The translations under genes and the position numbers were made by a program. DNA of 64,000 nt from Longimicrobium sp. (GTDB taxonomy: Bacteria > Gemmatimonadota > Gemmatimonadetes > Longimicrobiales > Longimicrobiaceae), in the NCBI RefSeq assembly GCF_036388275.1, contig NZ_DASVSF010000002.1, positions 186,001 through 250,000 of the forward strand, given 5' to 3'. Shown here piece after piece: positions 1-8,109 of the stretch; position 1 is the stretch's first letter, and each line of letters begins with the position of its first letter. The notes under the pieces were generated by a model. That model was not told where the DNA came from and did not search any database. It worked only from the letters and a program-made list of their open reading frames with translations.

Positions 1-497
1 CCGATGGGGGCGATCAGGTCCATCACCCGCAGCGACAGGTCGCCGCCCACCGTTTCCAGGTGAATGCGGTCGTCCGGGTAGCGCGGGCGCAGGTTGTCGA
101 AGGCCACGCGGTGCTTGGCCCGGTCGGGCTCGTCGCCGTTCACCCGCTCCACCTTCAGCAGCGCCAGGTAGCGCTCGCCCTCCTTGGGCGGGCGCACCTG
201 CCCCATCACCGTGTCGCCGGTGCGAAGGTCGAACCGCTTGATCTGGCTGGGCGAGACGTAGATGTCGTCGGGCCCGTACAGGTAGTTCCAGTCCTGCGAG
301 CGCAGGAAGCCGTAGCCCTCGGGAAGCACCTCCAGCACGCCCTCGCCCCGCAGCACCACCTCGCTGTCGAGCAGGTTCTGCTCGATCCGGTAGATGAGGT
401 CCTGCTTGCGGAGGCCGGAATAGTTGGAGATGTTGAGCCCTTCCGCCATCTCGTGCAGCTCGGCGATGCTCTTGGTCTTGATGGTGCTAATGTCCAC
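1..497 (-). CDS. rho: Transcription termination factor Rho, N-terminal part (runs off window)
   Basis: Rho is the hexameric RNA-dependent ATPase that ends transcription at C-rich, untranslated RNA. Only about 165 residues are present. They hold the N-terminal helical subdomain (SIAELHEMAEGLNISNYSG, then the RKQDLIYRI helix) and the cold-shock-like RNA-binding fold (EGYGFLRS, GPDDIYVSPSQI, RTGDTVMGQVRPPKEGERY). The reading ends at DLIAPIG, just before the ATPase core, so the rest lies to the left. I chose GTG at 497 because GGAG sits 6 nt upstream; an in-frame GTG at 521 is possible. It is transcribed away from the M50 protease; the 186 nt between them hold no recognisable gene. Identification is firm, the start less so. 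Confidence 0.93.
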   Translation of the reverse strand, partial: MDISTIKTKSIAELHEMAEGLNISNYSGLRKQDLIYRIEQNLLDSEVVLRGEGVLEVLPEGYGFLRSQDWNYLYGPDDIYVSPSQIKRFDLRTGDTVMGQVRPPKEGERYLALLKVERVNGDEPDRAKHRVAFDNLRPRYPDDRIHLETVGGDLSLRVMDLIAPI

Positions 498-683
498 GTT
501 CTGCTCCGAATGTATCAGCACGGCCCGGCCTCGATGGTGCGGCTGCCGGGTTCGCTGGATCGTTCCGCGATATGTGCGGGGAGGCGAAAAAGAGAGGCGC
601 GCCGCGCCCGGGTCTGTGCAGGCTTTGTTTCAGGGGACGTTGGCCCCAACCTAAGCACCGTATACACGAGCGTCAAGGAAAAA

Positions 684-1811
684 GTGCCCGACGAGTGGGG
701 GCCGTTCGCGGCCTGGCGAATGGTGGAGCTGCACGGCCAGCAGGTGGTTCACGCATACCTGCACCCCGGCGTTACGGCGGATGACCCGCGGGTTTCCGAC
801 TGGCTGGCCCGCTGGCCCGGGCCCCGCTACCTGCAGGACGGCCCTTACGGAGTGGAGGCGACGCTGGTTCGCCGTGTGGCCCACCGCCCTCGCGAGCGGT
901 GGTGGCTTCACGCGCTGCTCCTGGCGCTTACCCTGATGACCGCCACCATCGCGGGCGCGTGGATGAGCCCGGGCAACCCGCTCGCCATGCAAGACGCGAG
1001 CGTCGCGGGGCTAGCGATTCCCGTGCCGACGGAATTGACACCGCTCGCGCTGGCGCCGGGACTGTGGTTCTCCGTTCCGTTGCTGTGCATTCTGGGCGCG
1101 CACGAACTGGGCCACTGGGCCTTCGCGCGGCGCCACGGGATGGACGCCTCGCCTCCCTACTTCGCCCCCGCTCCGTGGATCGTGAGCCCGCTGGGAACCT
1201 TCGGCGCGTTCATCCGCCTGCGCTCGCCGCTGATCAACCGCGCCGCGCTGCTGGACATGGGCGCCGCCGGCCCCGTCATCAGCTTCGTCCTTTCCATTCC
1301 CGTCTACGCCGCGGGACTCGCGTTCAGCCAGGGCGTCGCGGAGAAGGCGCCCGGTGGCGCCCGGGTGGTCGCCCTCTACCCGGACGGCGCCCTTTCCCTG
1401 GGCGAATCGCCGCTGCTGTGGGCGCTTCGCGCCCTCTCGCCCCTGGCCGACGCGCAGACCATCATCCTTCATCCCGTGGCGGTGGCGGGGTGGTTCGGCC
1501 TGTTCTTCACCGCGCTCAACCTGTTTCCCGTCAGCCAGCTGGACGGCGGGCACGTTGCCTATGCCCTGTCGCCGCGGCTTCACGTCGCCGCCAGCCGCGT
1601 GACGCTGGGGGTGCTGCTGGTGTTGGGGGCGTGGTACCCGGGATGGTGGGTGTGGGCGGCGCTGGTGCTGCTGATCGGCCGGGGGCGGCTGGCGCACCCC
1701 CCCGTTTGGGACGCGTCGTTCCGGCTGAACGGGCCGCGCCGGGCGGTGGCGTGGGCGTGCTTCGTGTCGTTCGTGCTGGCGTGGGTGCCGGTGCCCTTTC
1801 CGCTTCCGTGA
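684..1811 (+). CDS. Site-2 protease family (M50) intramembrane metalloprotease
   Basis: Predicted zinc intramembrane protease of the S2P/M50 family, about 375 residues. The sequence shows HELGH at about residues 140-144 inside a hydrophobic segment and the second metal motif LDGG at about 286-289. The segment GTFGAFIRLRSP...NRAALLDMGAAGP between them resembles the EGY1-like/cyanobacterial branch. Several further membrane segments follow, with a hydrophobic C-terminus ending at VPVPFPLP. The open frame extends to base 60, but the upstream part is antisense to rho and looks non-coding. GTG 684 has AAGGA four bases before it; ATG 720 is the alternative. No substrate or anti-sigma factor partner is visible nearby, so its signalling role is unknown. 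Confidence 0.82.
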   Translation: MPDEWGPFAAWRMVELHGQQVVHAYLHPGVTADDPRVSDWLARWPGPRYLQDGPYGVEATLVRRVAHRPRERWWLHALLLALTLMTATIAGAWMSPGNPLAMQDASVAGLAIPVPTELTPLALAPGLWFSVPLLCILGAHELGHWAFARRHGMDASPPYFAPAPWIVSPLGTFGAFIRLRSPLINRAALLDMGAAGPVISFVLSIPVYAAGLAFSQGVAEKAPGGARVVALYPDGALSLGESPLLWALRALSPLADAQTIILHPVAVAGWFGLFFTALNLFPVSQLDGGHVAYALSPRLHVAASRVTLGVLLVLGAWYPGWWVWAALVLLIGRGRLAHPPVWDASFRLNGPRRAVAWACFVSFVLAWVPVPFPLP

Positions 1812-1920
1812 AGGACGGAGCGGCGCCCCGGTGCCGTTTCCCTTGACGAGCACGCCACAAAAACGGAAATTCTCCACCCGGGGAGTAGCACCCAAAGTGC
1901 ACGCCTTACCGGAGGTCCGG

Positions 1921-2286
1921 ATGGCACGCCACAACCGCGAAGGCGAAGGAGAGGACCAGCACGGACGCCGGTACATCATCGGCTACCAGCCGGACTGGTT
2001 CCATCAGGTGAAGGTGGCCCGCGGGCTGGACAGCGGGCGCCAGTCCACGAAGATCCTGCTGCGCAACTCCGAGACGCCGCTGGCCGACCCCGGCCCGCGC
2101 GTGCGGACGCACATCGCCGCGCCCGAGCTGGGCATCGAGTTCGAGGTGAACCTGCGCGACGACCGCGGCGTCGTCCGCCGCATCATCGTGGAAACCATCG
2201 TTCCCGAGGGCGAGGAAAAGGGCGAAACGGTTTCGTTCATCGTGTCGCGCATTCCCGATTCGCGCCGGGCCGACAGCCGTGGCTGA
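1921..2286 (+). CDS. Conserved hypothetical protein, 121 aa
   Basis: Not recognised. The protein is soluble, charged, and begins MARHNREGEGED. The middle is rich in alternating hydrophobic residues (IIGYQPDWFHQVKVARGL, then ELGIEFEVNLRDDRGVVRRIIVETIVPEG), suggesting a small beta-rich domain. A clear GGAGG 5 nt before ATG 1921 fixes the start, although the frame stays open to 1831. It lies 24 nt upstream of the histidine kinase on the same strand, so the two are probably co-transcribed. No signal peptide or membrane segment is seen. Confidence 0.7.
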   Translation: MARHNREGEGEDQHGRRYIIGYQPDWFHQVKVARGLDSGRQSTKILLRNSETPLADPGPRVRTHIAAPELGIEFEVNLRDDRGVVRRIIVETIVPEGEEKGETVSFIVSRIPDSRRADSRG

Positions 2287-2310
2287 ACGCCTGTCCGTGC
2301 GCCGCATCGC

Positions 2311-3192
2311 ATGACCCTGGCCCAGGCGGCATTGGTGGTGCCCGACAACCGCCTGCTCTTCGTGGTGAGCGTGGTGGTGGTGGCCAGCGTGGTGCTGTTC
2401 ACCGCCGGCGTCATCGTGACCCTGCTGCGCCGCTCCGACCGGCAGCGCGCCGAAGAGGAGAAGCTGGCGGCCATGGGCACGGCCACGGCGCGCATCCTTC
2501 ACCAGATCAAGAACCCGCTGCAGACCATCGTGCTGCACGCCGACCTGCTGCAGAACGAGCGCATGGTGGCCGACCCCCTGCAGCGGCGCGAGGTGGCCGA
2601 GGCCATCATCGGCGAGTCGCAGCGGCTGGTGGCCATGCTCGACGAGCTGTCGGTGTACGCCTCGGGCGCGCAGCGGGCCATGAACCGCCAGCCGATGGAG
2701 CTTCACCAGCTGGTCCGGCAGGTGGCGGGCTACGAGTCGGGCGGAACGGGAATGCGGGTGGATGTCTCCAGGGTGGCACCCGCGGTGGTGCTGGCGGATC
2801 CGTACTACGTTCGCCAGGCGCTCGACAACCTGGTGCGCAACGCGGCGGAGGCGATGGCGGCGCAGGAGGACGCGCGCCTGGCCATTTCGGTGGACCGCGA
2901 GGGGGGCGCCGCCGTGGTGCGGATTTGCGACAACGGGCCGGGGATCGCCCCGGAAAAGCTGGACCAGATCTTTCAGCCGTTCGTCAGCACGAAAGGAAAG
3001 GGAATGGGGCTGGGGCTGGCCATTTGCCGCGAGATCGCCGAGGCCCACGCCGGGCGCCTGGAGGTGGAGTCGGCGCTGGGCGAGGGCACCACGTTCACCC
3101 TGCGCATTCCCCTGTACGGGGACGGCGTGAGCACGGGCGCGCTGCCGGGGCTGGCCCCCGAGCCGCACTCCGCGGGGGCCGCATGGAGCTGA
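2311..3192 (+). CDS. Sensor histidine kinase, single-TM, short
   Basis: Two-component sensor kinase of 293 residues. One N-terminal membrane helix (about residues 14-38, LLFVVSVVVVASVVLFTAGVI) is followed directly by the dimerisation/phosphoacceptor helix. The phosphoacceptor is His64 in HQIKNPLQ. The HATPase domain has the N box near residue 171 (DNLVRNAAEA), G1 DNGPGIAP and G2 GMGLGLAI near 231. There is no extracytoplasmic or PAS sensor domain, so the signal may come through the membrane helix or a partner protein. No response regulator is adjacent. Its stop overlaps the start of the aldolase gene by 10 nt, which implies translational coupling. Confidence 0.88.
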   Translation: MTLAQAALVVPDNRLLFVVSVVVVASVVLFTAGVIVTLLRRSDRQRAEEEKLAAMGTATARILHQIKNPLQTIVLHADLLQNERMVADPLQRREVAEAIIGESQRLVAMLDELSVYASGAQRAMNRQPMELHQLVRQVAGYESGGTGMRVDVSRVAPAVVLADPYYVRQALDNLVRNAAEAMAAQEDARLAISVDREGGAAVVRICDNGPGIAPEKLDQIFQPFVSTKGKGMGLGLAICREIAEAHAGRLEVESALGEGTTFTLRIPLYGDGVSTGALPGLAPEPHSAGAAWS

Positions 3193-4091
3193 GCGGCGTC
3201 TTCGCCCCCGCCACCACGCCGTTCGATCCCGTGACGGGCGACGTGGACGTGATTTCCATGCGCGCCAACCTGCGGCGCTGGATGGAGACGCCCCTCAGCG
3301 GGGTGGTGCTGTTCGGGTCCACCGGCGAAGGCGTGCTGCTGGACGAGGAAGAAAAGGTGAGGCTGACGGCGGCCACCCGCGAGGTGGTGGATGGCGGCCG
3401 GCTGCTGCTGGCGGGCACGGGGGCGGAAAGCACCCGTTCCGCCATCCGGCAGACGCGCGCCGTGGCCGCCGCCGGGGCCGACGCGGTGCTGGTGCAGCCG
3501 CCCACCTTTTACAAGCCCCTGCTTACGCCCGCCGCCCTGCGCGACCACTACCTGGCCGTGGCCGAGGCGGCTCCCGTTCCCGTGATCCTGTACCAGGTGC
3601 CGCCCAAGCTCAGCGGCATGGAGCTGGAGCCGGGGCTGGTGCACGAACTGGCCAAGCACCCCAACATCGTCGGCATCAAGGACTCGTCGGGCGACCTGCG
3701 TACGCTGGGCGACCTGGCCGACGCCTGCCGCGGCGGGTGCGACGTGCTGTCTGGCAGCGGCGCCATTCTGTACGCGGCACTGGAGATGGGCGCGGTGGGC
3801 GGCATCCTGGCTGTCTCGCTCCTGCTTCCGGAAGAGTGCGCGGCGCTGGTGCGCGCCTTTGGCGAGGAGCGGTTCGGCGAGGCGGGGCGCCTGCAGGAGC
3901 GTATCGCCCCGCTTCACAAGGTGGTGGTGGCCGACCTGGGGGTCCCGGGGATGAAGGCGGCGCTGGACTCCATGGGAATGCGCGGCGGGGCGCCACGCCC
4001 GCCCATTCAGCCGCTGCGCAACCGCGACCGCGGCCGCCTGGCCGACGCGCTGGCGGCGGCGGGGATTTTGCCGAATCCGATTGCTGCGTAA
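3183..4091 (+). CDS. Dihydrodipicolinate synthase / aldolase family (DapA-like)
   Basis: Class I aldolase of the DHDPS/N-acetylneuraminate lyase family, 302 residues, the normal length. The Schiff-base lysine is K166 (GIKDSSGD) and the catalytic tyrosine Y137 (LYQVPP). Two sites differ from true DapA: the GTTGE motif reads GSTGEG (about 45-50), and the YNVPSRTG arginine that holds the substrate carboxylate is replaced in YQVPPKLSG. Lysine biosynthesis is therefore possible but not certain; a 4-hydroxy-2-oxoglutarate or related keto-acid aldolase is an alternative. ATG 3183 overlaps the kinase end by 10 nt. A good terminator follows at 4131. Confidence 0.85.
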   Translation: MELSGVFAPATTPFDPVTGDVDVISMRANLRRWMETPLSGVVLFGSTGEGVLLDEEEKVRLTAATREVVDGGRLLLAGTGAESTRSAIRQTRAVAAAGADAVLVQPPTFYKPLLTPAALRDHYLAVAEAAPVPVILYQVPPKLSGMELEPGLVHELAKHPNIVGIKDSSGDLRTLGDLADACRGGCDVLSGSGAILYAALEMGAVGGILAVSLLLPEECAALVRAFGEERFGEAGRLQERIAPLHKVVVADLGVPGMKAALDSMGMRGGAPRPPIQPLRNRDRGRLADALAAAGILPNPIAA

Positions 4092-4130
4092 GGGGGAGTG
4101 CGTTAGTGCGTTAGTGCGACAGTGATTGAG

Positions 4131-4168
4131 AACCGGGCGGCCTGAAGGCGCGCCCGGTTTTTGTTTTG
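4131..4168 (+). terminator. Rho-independent terminator after the aldolase gene
   Basis: A 9-bp perfect stem (AACCGGGCG / CGCCCGGTT) closes a 10-nt loop and is followed by a T-rich run (TTTTTGTTTTG). It lies between the plus-strand aldolase and the convergent M14 gene. Just before it, at 4099-4120, the short direct repeat GTGCGTTA occurs twice. Confidence 0.85.
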
Positions 4169-4171
4169 TCC

Positions 4172-5509
4172 TCAGTCCGGAGTTCTGCGGTAGCCGCTCG
4201 CCCCCATGCTCCACACCGCTTCACTCGCCCTGTTGGGAGCGCGGCGCAGCACGAAAATGGCGGGGCGGTCCACCGTCAGCACCGGCGGGGCCGGGCCTTC
4301 CTGCGACAGCATCGCGGGCGCGGGGTGCAGGTACAGTCCCGTCGCGTCGATCGTGTCGCGCGCCGCGGCCTCCGCCAGGTCGCCCACTTCCGTGATACGG
4401 CCGTCCCGGTGCGCCAAGGCATCGGCGAAGTTGATGGACAGGTCTGCCCGGTACGGCTCGACGCCCGGCAGCACGATCGTGGCGCCGCGCACGAGCAGGT
4501 CGTTCACCGATCGCCCGTTCTCCGGAAGCTCCTCGTACAGCCCCGGATCGGCGGCCGCGTACGACTCCGTGGCGATGGCGTCCAGCGCGCTCACCAGCGC
4601 CACGAAGTTCACCTTTCGCAGGTACTGCTTCTCCGGATCGTCCCTCCATCCGCCGGACTCGATCAGCACGGTGCTCGTTCCCCAGCTCTGCATCAGGTCG
4701 CCGAACGCCCGCGGGTTGAAGGTGTCGTCGTAGCGGGTGACGTGGCCGGCGACGAGGGGTTCGGTGGCCGCGCGAACGACCGCGGCGACGCGCTTGGCCC
4801 GCATGCGCACCGGGTTGTCGTCGCCCGACCGGTTGAACGGAGGCGCGAGCAGCGCGATGGCCGCAAGCCGGTCGCTGCTTCCCACGCGGGCGCGGACGTC
4901 CTGGTCGTGAAGGTTGAAGCCGAACTCGGGCCGGAAGCGCTGATGGACGGCGCGGAGAATGCGCGCTTCCGGGGTGACGAGCGCGCGGGCGTCGCGGTTC
5001 ACGTCGATGCCCATCGCGTTCCGCCGCTGAAAGCGCTCGGCGCCGTCGGGGTTCAGCATCGGCACGGCGACGATCGTCAGCCGCTCCGCGATGCGGCGGG
5101 CGCGCGGGTCGTCGGGCGCGGCGTCCAGGAAGTGGAACAGGTCGGTCAGCGCCATCGAGGCGGTAGACTCGTTGCCGTGCATCTGCGACCAGAGGAGGAC
5201 GCGGGTGGCGCCTCGGCCGAAGCTGACCGTGTAGATGGGGCGGCCCTCGGCCGAGCGGCCAACCTCTTCGCGGTCCGGCCCGCCGGGGGCGTCCACGACA
5301 GGCCCCAGCGCGTTCCAGATCTCCTGGTGATTGAACTGGCGCGTCGTGAGGGCTGGCACTCGATACTGATCGTGGAGGCGGACGAGTTCAGCGACCGCTG
5401 CATCGTCGCGGAATACGTTGGGCGACGGGGCGGCGCGTACGCACCCGGCGATCGACAGGACCGCGAGCACGAGGAAGGTCGCTCGGAGGCGGTGGCGATG
5501 GACGTTCAT
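4172..5509 (-). CDS. Secreted M14-family zinc carboxypeptidase lipoprotein
   Basis: Predicted metallocarboxypeptidase of 445 residues. A lipoprotein signal ends at Cys23 (LSIAGC), placing it in the envelope. The M14 zinc site is visible: His111 and Glu114 in MHGNEST, and His201 in NLHDQD. NPDGAERF and the arginine-bearing segment GIDVNRDA fit the family. The catalytic glutamate is probably Glu284 in TVLIESGGW. It would trim C-terminal residues from peptides outside the cytoplasm. ATG 5509 begins a convincing signal peptide. The gene converges on the aldolase and shares the terminator region with it. Confidence 0.87.
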   Translation of the reverse strand: MNVHRHRLRATFLVLAVLSIAGCVRAAPSPNVFRDDAAVAELVRLHDQYRVPALTTRQFNHQEIWNALGPVVDAPGGPDREEVGRSAEGRPIYTVSFGRGATRVLLWSQMHGNESTASMALTDLFHFLDAAPDDPRARRIAERLTIVAVPMLNPDGAERFQRRNAMGIDVNRDARALVTPEARILRAVHQRFRPEFGFNLHDQDVRARVGSSDRLAAIALLAPPFNRSGDDNPVRMRAKRVAAVVRAATEPLVAGHVTRYDDTFNPRAFGDLMQSWGTSTVLIESGGWRDDPEKQYLRKVNFVALVSALDAIATESYAAADPGLYEELPENGRSVNDLLVRGATIVLPGVEPYRADLSINFADALAHRDGRITEVGDLAEAAARDTIDATGLYLHPAPAMLSQEGPAPPVLTVDRPAIFVLRRAPNRASEAVWSMGASGYRRTPD

Positions 5510-6028
5510 CGGGTTCCGTGTGATGGGCGAAGGGAGGACTTCGGTTGGGGGTCCTTCGCATGCCGCGGGAAGGCCCCTCCCCCAGCCCTCCTGGCAAACT
5601 GCGCCGGGAGAGGGGAGAACTTCGGTTGGGGTTCGACTGGCTGCTTCGCATGCTGCGGGAGCCCCTCCCCGGCCCCCGTCCCCCGCTGCGCAGGGGAGGG
5701 GGGAGAATTCGACCGCGGTTCAGCAGCTTCGGCGCAGACGATGTCATCCCGATGGAGCGGCCAATGGGAACCTGCCCCTGCACCGTCGACCGCAGCGACT
5801 GAGGGCTCCGCCACACACTCCCCGAAGCGCACCGCGGTTCTCCCGTCACCATCGCTGCTGTTTGCGGCTCTCGCATCGCGAGAAGAATGGGATCGACGCG
5901 TCCGACGCCGAGGAGCGGGCCCCCTGCTGTGTGGCGGATCCCTCAGTCGCTGCCTGGCTTTAACGTGAGGGATGGAGGGGGCGTGGGCTCGGCTCCGGTG
6001 CCTGGAAGACCGCACTCCGCCGGCCTTT
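5510..6028. repeat. Repeat-filled intergenic region (palindromic family A and family B)
   Basis: No gene is supported here. Two similar units of about 90 bp lie in tandem (5538-5630 and 5631-5725). Each runs from CTTCGCATGC through a CCCCTCCC...GGGAGGGG palindrome to a GAANTTCG...GGTT tail. A family B element lies inverted at about 5743-5817 (starts GTCATCCCGATGGAGCGG, ends GAGGGCTCCGCCACACA), and a partial direct copy is at 5928-5956 (GGCGGATCCCTCAGTCGCTG). The same families recur near 7.5, 9.6, 15.4, 18.8, 22.8 and 24.7 kb. Confidence 0.8.
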
Positions 6029-7399
6029 TCACCGGACGAGGTGGAAGCGCTCCTGGCGGGCGAGCACCCAGCGGCGGGTGCCGTCGGCGTCGATCCAGGC
6101 TTCTTCCTCGAGCGCCATCCGCACGGGCTGCCCGCCCCACTCCGCGACGGGCGTGGTCGCCTGCAGCTCGATGGAAAACCAGCTGCTCGGCACCAGCGTC
6201 ACCTCCCCGCGTCCCTCTACGCCCTCCTGCCGGTCCCACAGCCCGATCAGCGGCCCCGCGCCGTGGCCGTGGTCGCCCACGGGGTGCGTGTACACGGTTC
6301 CGTCGATCCCCTCCGCGCGCATCCGCTCGCGCGTGGCGCGCAGCACGGCGTTGCCGGTGGCACCGGGGCGCATCTCCTCCAGCAGCAGGTCCTGCAGGCG
6401 GTTGGCCCGGCGCAGCGCCGCGTACAGCCCGGCGGGCGCGTCGGTCTCGCCCTCGCGAAGCACGTAGCCCATGTGCTGGGTGTCGGTGTTCAGCCCCAGC
6501 GCCGTCAGGCCGAAGTCGGTGTGCAGCACGTCGCCGCGGCGGATCACAGGGTCCGCCGAGTCGCCCATCTCCACGCCCGCCCTTTGTACCGTCACCGACG
6601 GCTGGAACCACGTCCCCAGCCCCAGCTCCGCCAGCCGCTGCCGCATCCACCAGACGACATCCTGCGTGCGCGTTTCGCCCGGCTTCACCACCTGGCTGGA
6701 GAACGCGGTGCGGATGATGTCGTGCGCCACCTGCTGCATCCGCACGTACGTAGGCATCATCTCCGGAAGCCGCTCCTCGATGTAGCGCAGCGGCAGCATC
6801 TCACGGCGGACCACGCGGTCGCGGTACCGCGCGGGGAGCGCCTCGCGCAGCTGCTCCCATTCGCCCGCGGTGAGGCCGTCGGAAAAGGCGTGCGTGTGCG
6901 AGATGTTCACCGCGATGGTCGCCGGGTCGCACGCCTCCACCAGCGGGGGCAGAAGCCGCCACTGGTCGGCGCCGTACGGTTCGGCGGGGCGCACGGTGGG
7001 CCCGGCCGTTCCCATGGCCGCCTGCGGGTCGCGCACCACGCGGTACAGCCCGCCCTGCGGCGATCCGCCGATGGCGATGCGGTCCACCCCGCGCTCCGCC
7101 CCGCGATCACAGAACACGTAGATCGTCCGCCGGCGGGCCGCCATCGTCGTGGGCGAGACGAGCGACCAGAACACCGGGTCTTCGTTGTACTCGCGCACGG
7201 GAACGATCCACATCGACACGCCCTCCTGGCGCATCAGCCGCGGAAGCACGCGCTCCAGCCGAAGCCGCAGCCACTCCTGCCGGGTCTGCGCCTGCTCGCG
7301 AAGCGTGCCGAGCGGGGGCGCGGATTGCGCCACTGCGGAAGCCGGGGCGGCGGCGATCGTCAGCGCGGCGAGCGCGATCGTAAGGCGGCGGGCGGTCAT
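6029..7399 (-). CDS. Secreted M24-family aminopeptidase (Xaa-Pro peptidase-like)
   Basis: Predicted metallopeptidase with the creatinase/aminopeptidase P (pita-bread) fold, 456 residues. A cleavable signal peptide covers about residues 1-25 (LTIALAALTIAAAPASAVAQ). The dinuclear metal ligands can be placed: Asp295 (HTDFG), Asp306 (NTDTQ), His379 (GHGAGP), Glu411 (SIELQ) and a glutamate in LEEEAW near 431-433. It likely removes N-terminal residues before proline in the periplasm. The frame is open upstream to 7540, but that part lies in repeats; ATG 7399 starts the signal peptide. It pairs functionally with the neighbouring secreted M14 peptidase. Confidence 0.86.
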   Translation of the reverse strand: MTARRLTIALAALTIAAAPASAVAQSAPPLGTLREQAQTRQEWLRLRLERVLPRLMRQEGVSMWIVPVREYNEDPVFWSLVSPTTMAARRRTIYVFCDRGAERGVDRIAIGGSPQGGLYRVVRDPQAAMGTAGPTVRPAEPYGADQWRLLPPLVEACDPATIAVNISHTHAFSDGLTAGEWEQLREALPARYRDRVVRREMLPLRYIEERLPEMMPTYVRMQQVAHDIIRTAFSSQVVKPGETRTQDVVWWMRQRLAELGLGTWFQPSVTVQRAGVEMGDSADPVIRRGDVLHTDFGLTALGLNTDTQHMGYVLREGETDAPAGLYAALRRANRLQDLLLEEMRPGATGNAVLRATRERMRAEGIDGTVYTHPVGDHGHGAGPLIGLWDRQEGVEGRGEVTLVPSSWFSIELQATTPVAEWGGQPVRMALEEEAWIDADGTRRWVLARQERFHLVR

Positions 7400-8109
7400 G
7401 CGATGGATCGTTCGAGTGGATGGTTCGCGAGTGCGAGGAAAGGAGTCTGCGCGCGGGAGCACTGTCGGGCAAGGCTGGGCGTGCCCCTCCCCCGGCCCCT
7501 CCCCGCACGATACTACTGTGCGGAGAGGGGGGAAGTTCAATCGCGATCAGGCGAATCGGGTGCGCGCCGCTGGCGCCCCCCTCTCCCAACCTCTCCCCCG
7601 CAAACTGCGCGGGGGAGAGGCGCTAGCTCGGTGTGGGCCCGCGTGTGTGGCGCGAGATCCAACGTCGATCGAATCCGCAGAGCATTCACCGAAGCGCACG
7701 GCACTGGCTCCCTTCCCCCGCGGCAGTTTGCGGGGGAAGGGTTGGGGATGGGGGGCGCCGGCCCGAGCACCCCACTCCGCGCTGCCACCGCTCACGGGAG
7801 CCACGGTGCACGCCGAAGCACGCGTGCGCTTCGATTGCTGTGTGGCACATCCCTCAGTCGCTGCGAAGTACAGTGTGTCGGCAGCCTCGGTGTCGCCGCT
7901 CCGTCGGGATGACATTGCGCGCCTCGTCACCGAGGAACGCAACAGGTGGTAGACGCCTGATTGGTGCATGTCTGCATGTTGTGGCGCGCGTGATGCGTGA
8001 TGCCGTTTCGTCGAGGACAGCCGTTTCCCGAACGGATGGCGAAGATGTTGCATTCGCGACGATGTGGACGATTTGTACGTCGCCCAGCCACCAGCAAGCC
8101 CAGGTGCCG
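7400..8109. repeat. Intergenic region built of family A palindromes and a family B element
   Basis: About 700 nt without a supported gene between the M24 gene and the 8110 gene. Family A palindromes sit at 7484-7545 (stem CTCCCCGCAC/GTGCGGAGAG), 7583-7625 (CTCTCCCCCGC/GCGGGGGAGAG, loop AAACTGC) and 7708-7745 (CTTCCCCCGC/GCGGGGGAAG). A direct family B copy runs 7839-7913, from GTGTGGCACATCCCTCAG to TCGGGATGACA. The last 150 nt before the next gene are unique and hold no clear promoter. Confidence 0.78.

Noticed and set aside
60..683. Upstream extension of the M50 protease to base 60
   Set aside because: It overlaps rho on the other strand and has a composition unlike protein; GTG 684 has a ribosome site.
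4166..5968. A 600-codon plus-strand frame over the M14 gene
   Set aside because: The opposite frame has a lipoprotein signal and all M14 zinc residues; this translation shows no domain and runs into repeats.
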